From Pinirhizobacter sp036499745 (GTDB lineage Bacteria; Pseudomonadota; Gammaproteobacteria; Xanthomonadales; Rhodanobacteraceae), in NCBI RefSeq assembly GCF_036499745.1, contig NZ_DASYDG010000045.1:1-64000 (forward strand): a stretch of DNA of 64,000 nt, given 5' to 3'. Of the stretch, positions 1-10,168 are shown one piece after another. The notes beneath the pieces were generated by a model. The model was not told the origin of the DNA and searched no databases. It was given only the letters and a program-made list of their open reading frames with translations. Numbering within the stretch: the stretch's first letter is position 1; every line of letters begins with the position of its first letter. The position numbers and the translations under genes were made by a program.

Positions 1-1107
1 GGCCTTGCGATACATGTTGGCGTTGGGCGCATAAAGATCGACGCCGGTGAAATCGTGGAAATCCGAAGGATCCGGCGAGGTCGACCAGGTACCGCCGAAA
101 ATTTTCGGGTAGCGCACCTGCAGCCACAACGTGGCCCAGCCGCCGGACGAATGGCCATTGAGGAAACGCCCGTCCACCCGCGCATCCATGCGGTAATTTT
201 TTTCGAGGTACGGAATGAGTTCGGCGGTGAGGGCCTGGCCCCACGGGCCGTTATTCACCGAGTCGGCGAATTCATGCGTGCCGGTGGGACTGGATTCATC
301 CAGGAAGACCCAGATCATCGGTGGCATCTGGCCCTTCTGCATGGCCTGCCACACGTTGGCCAGCTGCGTGGTGAGCGTCGCCGCCGTGGCGCCGAAACCA
401 TGTGTGTAGTACACCACCGGCCAGGTCCCTGGCGACTTCGCATCGTAATCGGGCGGTGTGAGCACCCAGCCCTTCATCGGGATCGGACGGCCCCAGAACG
501 CCATGAGCGCCGGGCTCTGGAAATCGATCGCGGTGGTGTGCGGGCGCGCGGCGGTGAGCATGTCCTGCATGCCCGGCGCTGCTTTGGGCGAAGCCGTCCA
601 TGGGTCGCGTCCGGCCTGCACCGTGTCCAGCACCAGGGCCGGAGCTGCGGCATTGCCCAGGGTTACCGGCACCACTTTGCTGACCAGGTCGCCTGCCCCG
701 CGGCCGTTGTAATCGTAGCTGTGGTCAGTATCGAGTACGGCCTGGGCCAGGTAGTCGCCCGCTGGCAACTGCGAGAGCCCCTGCGGGAAGGATTCGGTGT
801 CACCGTCCACGACGACGGCCTGACCCGGTTCCAGATGCCCGACCTCGCGCGCGATGACGGTCGCGGCCTTGGGCGAAAATGGGTTGGTGTCCACGCTCAC
901 CACCTTGCCGTCTTTGGCGGCGGCGCGCGCGGCTTTGGCGTCGGTAACGAACACAAGCAGCCGACCGGACACCGGCGCGCTGGCGCTGGCGGGTAAGGTC
1001 ACGGTGAAGCTGCGGTGGGCCGCGGTGGGCGCCAGCGCATAGGCACCGGCGGCGGCACCCAGGCCAAGGGCAAGCACGATCAGGACAAGGCGGAGCCGGG
1101 ATGTCAC
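1..1107 (-). CDS. Esterase-like alpha/beta hydrolase, exported (3' end cut by window)
   Basis: The reading frame is open from a GTG at 1107 to the window edge (369 codons, no stop). The GTG has an AAGGA Shine-Dalgarno 7 nt upstream and is followed by a hydrophobic stretch (about residues 5-25) that looks like a signal peptide or anchor. The C-terminal half resembles the putative-esterase family (esterase D/enterochelin-esterase fold): a GHSSGG nucleophile elbow near residue 320 follows a run of WVFLDES type. The N-terminal ~150 residues look like a beta-rich lead domain. A periplasmic or surface ester hydrolase is likely; the substrate cannot be told. The acid and histidine of the triad would lie beyond the window. 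Confidence 0.75.
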   Translation of the reverse strand, partial: MTSRLRLVLIVLALGLGAAAGAYALAPTAAHRSFTVTLPASASAPVSGRLLVFVTDAKAARAAAKDGKVVSVDTNPFSPKAATVIAREVGHLEPGQAVVVDGDTESFPQGLSQLPAGDYLAQAVLDTDHSYDYNGRGAGDLVSKVVPVTLGNAAAPALVLDTVQAGRDPWTASPKAAPGMQDMLTAARPHTTAIDFQSPALMAFWGRPIPMKGWVLTPPDYDAKSPGTWPVVYYTHGFGATAATLTTQLANVWQAMQKGQMPPMIWVFLDESSPTGTHEFADSVNNGPWGQALTAELIPYLEKNYRMDARVDGRFLNGHSSGGWATLWLQVRYPKIFGGTWSTSPDPSDFHDFTGVDLYAPNANMYRKA

Positions 1108-1160
1108 CAGGAATTCCTTCGCACAAGAAGTCAGGGCGCCCATCCTAGCCGGACTGATCT

Positions 1161-1721
1161 TTAAGCGCGCGCCTCTTCCAGGGACCCTGCCAGCACGGTC
1201 AGTTCCACCGGGACGATGGCTTCTTCGCCCATCAGCTGGACGTGGCCATCCTGCACGAACAACTGCAGTTGCATGGTGCGCCGGGTAAGCGCGGCGAGCG
1301 CAGCGGTGGTGGCGGGTGCGATGTCGATCACAGTGACGTTCTTCGCCCGGCCAATGCCTGCTGCCGTCTTCTTCCACCAGACCTCGGCACCACGGCCGCC
1401 ATAGGCGTACACCACCACGCGTTTAGCTCGCCCGCAGGCACGGCGGATGCGCTGTTCGTCGGGCTGGCCCACCTCGATCCACAGGTCGATCTCGCCGGTA
1501 AGCTCCTTGCGCCAGAGGTCCGGCTCGTCATCCGAACTCAGGCCCTTGCCGAAGGCCAGGGCGTCGTCGGCATGCAGGGCAAACGCCAGCAGCCGAACCA
1601 TCATCCGCTCGTCGGTCTCCGACGGATGCTGGGCGATCGTCAGCGCATGAGGCTGGTAATAGTTGCGGTCCATGTCGCTGACCTGGAGGTCGGCCTTGAA
1701 CACGATGGATTTAAGGGCCAC
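1161..1721 (-). CDS. YaeQ family protein
   Basis: A 186-residue protein starting at GTG (MALKSIVFKADLQVSDMDR). It matches YaeQ along its whole length, with the characteristic HPSETDERMMVRLLAFALHA segment (about residues 32-51) and the DLWIEVGQPDE stretch (about residues 78-88). YaeQ proteins have a PD-(D/E)XK nuclease-like fold; E. coli YaeQ was linked genetically to RfaH, but its biochemical role is unsettled. There is no signal peptide, so it should be cytoplasmic. It is a single-gene unit, divergent from the oxidoreductase at 1829. Confidence 0.88.
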   Translation of the reverse strand: MALKSIVFKADLQVSDMDRNYYQPHALTIAQHPSETDERMMVRLLAFALHADDALAFGKGLSSDDEPDLWRKELTGEIDLWIEVGQPDEQRIRRACGRAKRVVVYAYGGRGAEVWWKKTAAGIGRAKNVTVIDIAPATTAALAALTRRTMQLQLFVQDGHVQLMGEEAIVPVELTVLAGSLEEARA

Positions 1722-1828
1722 GGGTTTTCGTTATGACGGGGCAATCACCCAGAATAGCACTGGCTCGCCGACAGCCGGTTCTGCCGCTGGCACTACACTC
1801 GGGAGCTTGCCCTCCAAGGAGAATCCCC

Positions 1829-2857
1829 ATGGCCAGGATCGGCACCGGCCTCATCGGCTACGGCACGGCCGGCGCGTTCTTCCATGCGCCATTGATCGCG
1901 GCCGAAGCCGGCCTCGCCCTGCGTCGGGTGGCAAGCAGCCGCAGGCAGGCGATTGAAGCTGACCACCCCGGCGTGAATGTCGATGCCGACCCGGCGGCGC
2001 TGATCGCGGCGACAGATATCGAGCTGGTGGTCATCGCCACCCCCAACCAGACCCATCATCCCCTGGCCATGCAGGCACTCGCTGCCGGCAAGCACGTGGT
2101 GATCGATAAACCCATGGCGCTGGATCCTGGGCAGGCGCGCGAACTGATCGATGCCGCCGCCGATGCCAAGCGGATGCTAAGCGTGTTCCACAACCGCCGA
2201 TGGGACGACGATTTCCTTACCGTGCAGGATCTCCTGGCTCGCGATGTTCTGGGCCAGGTCAATTACCTGGAATCGCACTTCGACCGTTACCGCCCGGCGA
2301 TCAAGCCGGGATGGCGCGAAGGCACCGGGGAAGGCACGGGCGTCCTCTTCGACCTGGGCTCGCACCTGGCCGACCAGGCGCTGCATTTGTTCGGCATGCC
2401 TGAAGCCGTGACGGCCGATGTGCTGGTGCAGCGGCCCCAGGCGGCCGCCCCGGACTACTTCCACATTCAACTGCACTACGGCCGGCGCCGGGTGGTGCTG
2501 CATGGAACTTCGCTGGCCGCGGACCACGGTGCGCGTTTCATGGTGCACGGCGAACGTGGCAGCTTCACCACGCGTGGGCTCGATGGCCAGGAGGCACTAT
2601 TGCGTGCCGGCCAGGGGCCTGGAAACGCCTCCTGGCCTCCCGCTGCCCGTCCGGGTGTGCTCACCTCGGGCGACGGAACGGAAACGGTCATGCCATTGCA
2701 CACCGGTGCTTACACCCGTTACTACGCGGGTGTGGCGCGGGCGATCGTTGATGGTGTGCCACCGCCAGTGACCGGCGAGGAGGCCCTCGACGTGATGCGG
2801 GTAATCGTGGCGGCGCAGGCAAGTTCCATGGCGGGAAGGACGATGGCCCTGGATTGA
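1829..2857 (+). CDS. Gfo/Idh/MocA family NAD(P)-dependent oxidoreductase
   Basis: A 342-residue protein. The ATG at 1829 is preferred over upstream in-frame codons because AAGGAG lies 8 nt before it and the Rossmann motif follows at once (GLIGYGTAG, residues 7-15). The family lysine motif appears as DKP (VVIDKPMALD, near residue 92) instead of the usual EKP. A second domain with RYRP and DLGSHLADQALHLFG (about residues 150-190) is typical of Gfo/Idh/MocA dehydrogenases acting on sugars or inositols. The YdgJ/YhhX-like subgroup is a reasonable guess; the substrate is unknown. Confidence 0.87.
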   Translation: MARIGTGLIGYGTAGAFFHAPLIAAEAGLALRRVASSRRQAIEADHPGVNVDADPAALIAATDIELVVIATPNQTHHPLAMQALAAGKHVVIDKPMALDPGQARELIDAAADAKRMLSVFHNRRWDDDFLTVQDLLARDVLGQVNYLESHFDRYRPAIKPGWREGTGEGTGVLFDLGSHLADQALHLFGMPEAVTADVLVQRPQAAAPDYFHIQLHYGRRRVVLHGTSLAADHGARFMVHGERGSFTTRGLDGQEALLRAGQGPGNASWPPAARPGVLTSGDGTETVMPLHTGAYTRYYAGVARAIVDGVPPPVTGEEALDVMRVIVAAQASSMAGRTMALD

Positions 2858-2875
2858 AACCGTGAACGGGACGGG

Positions 2876-4126
2876 TCAGGCCGTGGCAGCAGCTTCGCGC
2901 GAACGCTCTTGCACATAGTGCAACGCAGGCGCCGGACGCCCGAGGTGATAGCCCTGCAGGTAGTCACAACCCATGCCGATCAGCTGGTCCATGGTGGCTG
3001 CGTCTTCAACGCCCTCGGCCACCGATTCCAGTTTCATGCGGCGGGCTACGTCGATCATCGCGCCGACCAGCTGGCCGGTATGGGAATCATCGGCCATGGT
3101 GCCCACGAACGACTTGTCGATCTTCAGTTCCGTTGCCGGAAAGTGCCGAAGGTACGAGAACGATGCATAACCGGTACCGAAGTCATCGATGGCCACCCGC
3201 ACGCCCCGGTCGCGAAGCCGACGCAATACGCGCACGCTCATCTCAAGATCGGTAAGGATCGCCGTTTCGGTCACTTCCACGATCACGTTTTCAGCCGGCA
3301 CGTTCCATATCTCCAGCGCGCCCAGGAACTGTTCCGTAAAGCCTCTTTCGACGAAAACGCGCGGTGACAGGTTCACCGAGACATCAAGCATGACATGCGC
3401 GTCGCGCATGGCCGCGGCGTGGCGGAGGCTGGCGTTGAGGTTCCAGCGCGTGAGCGGGACGATAAGGTCGCTACGCTCGGCAAACGGGATGAAATCCGAG
3501 GGCATCACCATGCCGCGCGTGGCCGATGTCCACCGGCTGAGCGATTCGACGCGGGCAACCTTTCCACTTTCGCAATGTACCTGGGGCTGGAAGTAGACCT
3601 CCAGGCGATTGGCTTCGATGTCGTCGCGAAGTTCACCGTAGAGGATCTCGATCCGGGTGCCTTCGGTCTCGTACATGGCGAACGGTTCGCCGGTGCGTAT
3701 GGCTTCGTCATGGGCCATCTCGGCCCGGCGGCACAGCAGCTCGGCATCCACACCGTGTTCAGCGTAAAGGGCAGCACCCACCACCGCTCGACCGATCCAC
3801 GGGCGGCCTGGGCAGGCGAGGGGTTCTTCGAAGGCACTCATAAGCCGCGTGGCCGCAAGCAAGGCATGCGTAGGGTTACGCAACGCCGGGAGTACCGCGA
3901 TGAAGGTATCCTCGCCTGCTTCGAACACCCTGTCCACGTGGCGCAACAGCCGCTCGATGCGCGCGTACGCCGCGCGCATGATCTGATTGCCGAAGTCGTA
4001 GCCGTGGCGCAGCTGCGCCTCGCGCATGCCGCGCAGCCGCAGCACCAGTACGCCGCAGATCGCGTCCTCGGCCTGCCTGTCCAGCATCACCTGGATCGCA
4101 CTGAACAGGTTGGCCCGCGGTGTCAT
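2876..4126 (-). CDS. Degenerate GGDEF-EAL c-di-GMP phosphodiesterase
   Basis: A 416-residue protein with no membrane segments. Residues ~10-160 resemble a GGDEF domain in which the signature reads AGEDT, so cyclase activity is unlikely. Residues ~170-405 form an EAL domain that keeps the residues needed for c-di-GMP hydrolysis: E of the EAL motif (here ESL), N in VNLSPRVF, E in EVTET, the DD of DDFGTG, K in LKIDKSFV and E in AEGVED. Its ATG overlaps the stop of the upstream HD-GYP gene by 4 nt (ATGA), so the two are probably translationally coupled. Predicted cytosolic phosphodiesterase or c-di-GMP sensor. Confidence 0.87.
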   Translation of the reverse strand: MTPRANLFSAIQVMLDRQAEDAICGVLVLRLRGMREAQLRHGYDFGNQIMRAAYARIERLLRHVDRVFEAGEDTFIAVLPALRNPTHALLAATRLMSAFEEPLACPGRPWIGRAVVGAALYAEHGVDAELLCRRAEMAHDEAIRTGEPFAMYETEGTRIEILYGELRDDIEANRLEVYFQPQVHCESGKVARVESLSRWTSATRGMVMPSDFIPFAERSDLIVPLTRWNLNASLRHAAAMRDAHVMLDVSVNLSPRVFVERGFTEQFLGALEIWNVPAENVIVEVTETAILTDLEMSVRVLRRLRDRGVRVAIDDFGTGYASFSYLRHFPATELKIDKSFVGTMADDSHTGQLVGAMIDVARRMKLESVAEGVEDAATMDQLIGMGCDYLQGYHLGRPAPALHYVQERSREAAATA

Positions 4127-5340
4127 GACAGGAAATAGTCCGCAGGATCAATGCCGTAAGCACCCACCGGCAGCGTTCGGATGACTTCGCGACGATCCTC
4201 ACCCGTCTCTGCGATAAGGTCGACCACGATGAAGTCCGCGGTGGGCGACTTGGTACGGTCGGTAAGGATCACCACCTTCGGCTGCAGGCGACGGGACTGG
4301 TTCTGCACCATCACGATGGCCACTTCGCCACTGTTGAGTTCCACCAGGGACCCCGTGGGATACACGCCCAGGCAGGCCTGGAACTGCTCCACCAGTTCGC
4401 CCTGGAACTCTGTCTCTCGCGCACTGTAGATGCGACGCAGGGCCTGGTGGCGTGAGAGCGCCGCGGCGTGTGGCCGCGAGGAGCACATCGCGTGGTAAGT
4501 GTCGATGATCGCGCCCATGCGACCGGCCAGCGGAATGGCCGTGCCGGCCAGGCCATCGGGATAACCGCTGCCGTCAACGCGCTCATGGTGCGTGCGGACC
4601 ATGTCGCGCACTTCACTGTCGAGCATGGCTGACCGGTCGAGGATATCCATCCCTTCGGCCACGTGGGTGCGCACCAGCATCATTTCGTCGTATTCGAGCG
4701 GTCCTTGCCTTGCGAACAATTCCTCCGGCAGCTGCGACTTGCCAACGTCCAGCAACAGGCCGCCTGCAGCCATGCTGACGATGGTCTCCTCGGCGAAGCC
4801 CATGTGACGGCCGAAAGATGCAGCCAGGGCACTGCAGCCGATCGCATGGTTATAGATGTAGCTATCGCGCCGGCGCAGGGCGTCGATCCAGAAGAAGGCA
4901 TCGCTGGAGCGCAATATGCTTTCCACCAGGGGGCGGACCGCGCGGTCGACGTCCTCCGGCGAGATCACGCCGGTATCGGCAATGTCCTGCATGATCTTGC
5001 CGATCGACTGCGTGGCATTGTCGAAGGCTTCCCGGGCGCGTGGCGCCTCTTCGTCGAATGTTGCCGTGTCGGCGTATACCACCGCGCGCTGGAAGCGGTT
5101 GCCGCTCTGGATCCGCTTGCGCAACGACTGCAGGCGGGTATCGGCCGCCACCCGACGCTGTGCATCGACGTAGACGAACTCGCACCATGTCGCGAGGCTC
5201 TCGATATCGTCAGGCGATCCGATCTCGATGCCCTGCAGGGGAAAGGGGGTGCCGTCCCATGGCCGGTCAAGCCGGCACACGAACATGCCGATCTCCAGGT
5301 TCCCCACGTCCACCCTGCGTTCGACCAGTTCGTAGGCCAC
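4123..5340 (-). CDS. DUF3391/HD-GYP domain protein with an altered HD dyad
   Basis: A 405-residue protein starting at GTG (a GGGGTGAG ribosome site lies just upstream). Residues ~6-110 match DUF3391, the domain that precedes HD-GYP in many Xanthomonas and Pseudomonas proteins. The HD-GYP domain follows at ~160-345 and has HHERVDGSGYPDGL intact. In the metal-binding HD dyad, however, the expected LLHDIGK reads LLLDVGK, so the first histidine is leucine, and the later DTYDAM motif reads DTYHAM. Catalysis may therefore be weak or lost. The gene is first in a two-gene unit with the EAL gene. Confidence 0.87.
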   Translation of the reverse strand: MAYELVERRVDVGNLEIGMFVCRLDRPWDGTPFPLQGIEIGSPDDIESLATWCEFVYVDAQRRVAADTRLQSLRKRIQSGNRFQRAVVYADTATFDEEAPRAREAFDNATQSIGKIMQDIADTGVISPEDVDRAVRPLVESILRSSDAFFWIDALRRRDSYIYNHAIGCSALAASFGRHMGFAEETIVSMAAGGLLLDVGKSQLPEELFARQGPLEYDEMMLVRTHVAEGMDILDRSAMLDSEVRDMVRTHHERVDGSGYPDGLAGTAIPLAGRMGAIIDTYHAMCSSRPHAAALSRHQALRRIYSARETEFQGELVEQFQACLGVYPTGSLVELNSGEVAIVMVQNQSRRLQPKVVILTDRTKSPTADFIVVDLIAETGEDRREVIRTLPVGAYGIDPADYFLS

Positions 5341-5558
5341 GTCTCACCCCAATGCCAGCCATTGCCATAATCGCCGCGCCATCAACAGGTTAGCGAATGA
5401 CCCCGATGTATCTGGCGCCGCGAAGGCTTCTCGTCGACAGCAGGCTACAGATCATTATCGACATGGCCCCCGCTAACTTGATAGGGCTGTATGGAATCGG
5501 GCCATTCACCGGTCTTCTTGGCAGGGCCCTTCCGGCCCATGCAGCGAGGTTGTCTCCC

Positions 5559-6245
5559 ATGATCCGTCGTCTTCCCCTGGTCGCCGCCCTGGCCATTGCC
5601 GCCACCTGTGCTGGCTTCGCCTACGCACACACCGAAGGTCTCGCCCTGCCCGATCCCGTCGCTTCATCTACGACCGCCGCCGGCGGCGATGAGGTGGCCG
5701 TGTTCGCAGGCGGCTGCTTCTGGGGTATCGAGGCCGTCTTCGAACACACCAAGGGAGTGAAATCGGCGACCACCGGCTATTCCGGTGGCGAGGCTAAAAC
5801 CGCTCACTACGACGAAGTCAGCGACGGTGACACCGGCCACGCGGAGTCCGTCCGCGTGGTGTACGACCCAAAACAGGTGAGCTACGGCACCCTGTTGAAG
5901 GTGTTCTTCTCCGTGGGGCTCGACCCCACCGAGAAAGATCGCCAGGGCCCTGATTCCGGCACGCAGTACCGCTCGGTCGTATTCACCACGTCAGCCGGCC
6001 AGCAGCGCGAGGCATCCGCGTACATCGCGCAGCTGGACAAGGCCAAGGTGTTCGACGCGCCGATCGTGACCCAGGTGCAGCCACTGAAGGCCTTCTACCC
6101 GGCCGAGAGCTACCACCAGGACTACGCACGGCTTCACCCCGACAGCATGTACATCGTGATCAACGATGCGCCGAAGGTGGCCAACCTGAAGAAACTGTAT
6201 CCGGCGCTATACCGTGACTGGACGCAGGCGACCGCGTCACGGTGA
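5559..6245 (+). CDS. msrA: Exported peptide-methionine (S)-S-oxide reductase
   Basis: A 228-residue protein repairing methionine-S-sulfoxide in proteins. The ATG at 5559 is chosen because a GAGGT lies upstream and a clear signal peptide follows (residues 1-23, cleavage after AYA). The catalytic motif AGGCFWG has its cysteine at residue 53. YSGG, the GHAESV stretch and YHQDY are all present. After the signal peptide C53 is the only cysteine, so the usual resolving cysteines are absent and a one-Cys mechanism or an external thiol reductant is implied. It probably works in the periplasm. Confidence 0.92.
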   Translation: MIRRLPLVAALAIAATCAGFAYAHTEGLALPDPVASSTTAAGGDEVAVFAGGCFWGIEAVFEHTKGVKSATTGYSGGEAKTAHYDEVSDGDTGHAESVRVVYDPKQVSYGTLLKVFFSVGLDPTEKDRQGPDSGTQYRSVVFTTSAGQQREASAYIAQLDKAKVFDAPIVTQVQPLKAFYPAESYHQDYARLHPDSMYIVINDAPKVANLKKLYPALYRDWTQATASR

Positions 6246-6257
6246 CAGCCACGAATC

Positions 6258-7928
<1,671 letters not shown>

Positions 7929-8068
7929 GATGCCCTCGGCGCGATGCGTAAGCTTCCGATTATGCGGGGGGCGCTCTGCCCAGGGAAAGGCATGGCGCAG
8001 CATGCCGTGAAGCCGTCATGGGAATTTGCCATGATGGGAGGTCTTCCGCCGTTCCCGCCCTGCCCCGT

Positions 8069-9325
8069 ATGAAAAATATTCCCTGCCTGCTCCTTGCCGT
8101 GGCCCTGCTTTCCGGCTGTGCCACAACGCCGCCGACCCCAGCGCCTGCCCCGGCGAAGGAGCGCATCGTGCTGCTGGTGTCCATCGATGGCTATCGCGCC
8201 GACTACCTCGACCGGCACTTGAGCCCCACCTTGGAAAAGCTCGCTGCCACCGGCGTCCATGCCACCGCCATGCAGCCGTCGTTCCCGTCGCTGACCTTCC
8301 CCAACCACTACGCCATCGTCACCGGCAAAGTTCCAGACCATTCCGGTATCGTCAACAACACGATGGTCGATCCCGCCCTGGGCCGCTTTTCCATGGCCAA
8401 ACGCGCGGCTGTCGCCGATGGACGCTGGTGGGAAGATGCCGAACCTGTATGGGTCACCGCGGAGCGTCATGGCATCCGCGCGGCAACGATGTTCTGGCCA
8501 GGCTCGGAAGCGGCGATCGAAGGCATCAGGCCCACCCACTACCTGCCGTGGGACGGCAAACTGAAGCCCGACGCGCGTGTCGACCAGCTGTTGGCATGGC
8601 TCGACGTCCCGCCTGCTCAACGCCCGCGCCTTGCAACGCTCTACTTCGATGCGGTGGACCACCAGGGCCACAAGTTCGGACCTGATTCCAAAGAAGTGGA
8701 CCAGGCCATCGCCGAGACCGACCATGTTATGGCGCACCTCATCGCCGGCCTTGGGCAACGGAACCTGCTGGGGAGCGTCGACCTGATTGTGGTGTCCGAC
8801 CACGGCATGGCCGCCACCCCTGCCAACCAGGTGATCCTGGTCGACGACATCGTGGATCCTTCCACCGTCGACGTGGTCGCCACCGGAACCTTGCCAAGCT
8901 TCAACCCGCTGGCCGGGCATGACTTCACCAGGGCACAAGCTGCGTTGCTTGCCCCGCACGAGCACATGGCCTGCTGGCGAAAGGCGGATATTCCCGCACG
9001 CTTTGACTATGGCCACCACGAGCGTGTGCCGGCGATTGTCTGCCTGCCCGACGTGGGCTGGCAGGTCACCACCAAGGCCGCGCTGGCCAAGCGGAAGGAC
9101 CCGATGTCACTGGGCCAGCACGGATACGACAATGCCGATCCATCGATGCGGGCGTTGTTCATCGCCAACGGGCCGTCCTTCGGCCGCGGCGTGACCATCG
9201 GTGAATTCCCCAACGTGGATGTCTACGACCTGGTCATGCACCTGCTCGGCCTGCAGCCGCTGCCCAACGATGGCAGCCTGGCACCGTTGCAGCCGGCATT
9301 GGCGGCACCCGCACAATCGCCGTGA
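8069..9325 (+). CDS. NPP-type nucleotide pyrophosphatase/phosphodiesterase lipoprotein
   Basis: A 418-residue alkaline-phosphatase-superfamily protein of the ectonucleotide pyrophosphatase/phosphodiesterase group. The start at 8069 gives a lipoprotein signal peptide with lipobox LLSGC (Cys ~17). Metal and nucleophile motifs are present: SIDGYRADYL (Asp), PSFPSLTFPNHY (nucleophile Thr), DAVDHQGHKFGP and VVSDHGMAA (Asp/His ligands), and a late FDYGHHERVP. The close Xanthomonas NPP enzyme hydrolyses phosphodiester bonds of nucleotides. It should be anchored to a membrane facing the periplasm. It is divergent from hutU. Confidence 0.9.
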   Translation: MKNIPCLLLAVALLSGCATTPPTPAPAPAKERIVLLVSIDGYRADYLDRHLSPTLEKLAATGVHATAMQPSFPSLTFPNHYAIVTGKVPDHSGIVNNTMVDPALGRFSMAKRAAVADGRWWEDAEPVWVTAERHGIRAATMFWPGSEAAIEGIRPTHYLPWDGKLKPDARVDQLLAWLDVPPAQRPRLATLYFDAVDHQGHKFGPDSKEVDQAIAETDHVMAHLIAGLGQRNLLGSVDLIVVSDHGMAATPANQVILVDDIVDPSTVDVVATGTLPSFNPLAGHDFTRAQAALLAPHEHMACWRKADIPARFDYGHHERVPAIVCLPDVGWQVTTKAALAKRKDPMSLGQHGYDNADPSMRALFIANGPSFGRGVTIGEFPNVDVYDLVMHLLGLQPLPNDGSLAPLQPALAAPAQSP

Positions 9326-9341
9326 TCGGCCCGGCCGGAAT

Positions 9342-10043
9342 TTAAGCCGGGGCGCCGCCCACGAACCGATATCCCACGCCTGGTTCAGTCTTCAGCCAGC
9401 GCGGCGCGGCGGCATCGTCGTTGAGCTTGTGCCGCAGGCGACCCATGACGATACGCAGGTAATGGGTATCCTGCGCATGCGTCGCGCCCCATATCTCCCG
9501 CAACAACTGTTGCTGGGTGACCACCCGTCCGGCATGGCGCAAAAGGTGCGCCAGCACCGCATACTCCTTGCGCGTAAGCGCCAGCGAATTGCCATCGAGG
9601 AACACTTCGCGACGAGCCAGGTCCACCACGAGGTGGCCGTCATCGTAGCGCGGGGGGGCGGCAGGTTCCGCTCCGCGGTTACGAAGGAGCACGCGCAGGC
9701 GTGCCATCAGCTCCTGGATACCGAACGGCTTGGTCATGTAATCGTTCGCACCGTGGTCCAGCGCATGCACCTTCTCGCGCTCACCATCGCGAACGCTCAG
9801 CATCAGTACCGGTACCTGGGTCCACTGGCGCAACTCCGCCAATACCTCGTGGCCGTCACGATCTGGCAGGCCGATGTCCAGGATTACCAGGTCCGGCTGC
9901 TGGGTGGCCGCCTGGGCCAATCCTTCTTCAGCGGTAGCGGCGGTGATCACGGTGTAGCCCTCCGCGCGCAAGCCGATGTCGAGGAACCGCCGGATCTGCG
10001 GTTCATCGTCGATTACCAGGATTCTTGGCGCAGAATCGCTCAT
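9342..10043 (-). CDS. kdpE: KdpE-type OmpR-family response regulator, orphaned
   Basis: A 233-residue two-domain regulator. The receiver domain (residues ~7-120) has the acidic pair DDE, phospho-acceptor D in VILDIGLPD, S in MLSVRD and K in MTKPFG. The winged-helix OmpR domain (~135-230) ends with GVGYRF. The sequence is KdpE-like (HALDHGANDYMTKPFGIQEL). Its ATG overlaps the TGA of a 42-codon remnant of kdpD by 4 nt, as in intact kdpDE operons, but the rest of kdpD and kdpFABC are missing here. It must take its phosphate from another kinase or work without phosphorylation, or it may be decaying. Confidence 0.9.
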   Translation of the reverse strand: MSDSAPRILVIDDEPQIRRFLDIGLRAEGYTVITAATAEEGLAQAATQQPDLVILDIGLPDRDGHEVLAELRQWTQVPVLMLSVRDGEREKVHALDHGANDYMTKPFGIQELMARLRVLLRNRGAEPAAPPRYDDGHLVVDLARREVFLDGNSLALTRKEYAVLAHLLRHAGRVVTQQQLLREIWGATHAQDTHYLRIVMGRLRHKLNDDAAAPRWLKTEPGVGYRFVGGAPA

Positions 10044-10168
10044 GTCGTGAATTGCGGGGGCTCGCCCAGGGAAAGCATGATGCGCATGGTGGTCTCCCCG
10101 CCGGTTCCCGGCAAGGCCTCCACGCTACCGCCGTGCGCGCCGACCATGCCCTGGCGAAAAGTCGCAGG
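10040..10168 (-). pseudogene. 3' remnant of kdpD sensor kinase
   Basis: Between the exporter stop (TGA at 10169-10171) and kdpE the minus strand encodes 42 residues that align by eye with the extreme C-terminus of KdpD: RQGMVGAHGGSVEA (the end of the ATPase domain, AHGG) and then MRIMLSLGEPPQF (the typical LPLxxPP ending). The stop overlaps the kdpE ATG as ATGA. The fragment continues in the frame of the exporter after its TGA. Everything upstream of it in kdpD is gone and replaced by the exporter gene. This is a deletion scar, not a functional gene. Confidence 0.8.
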
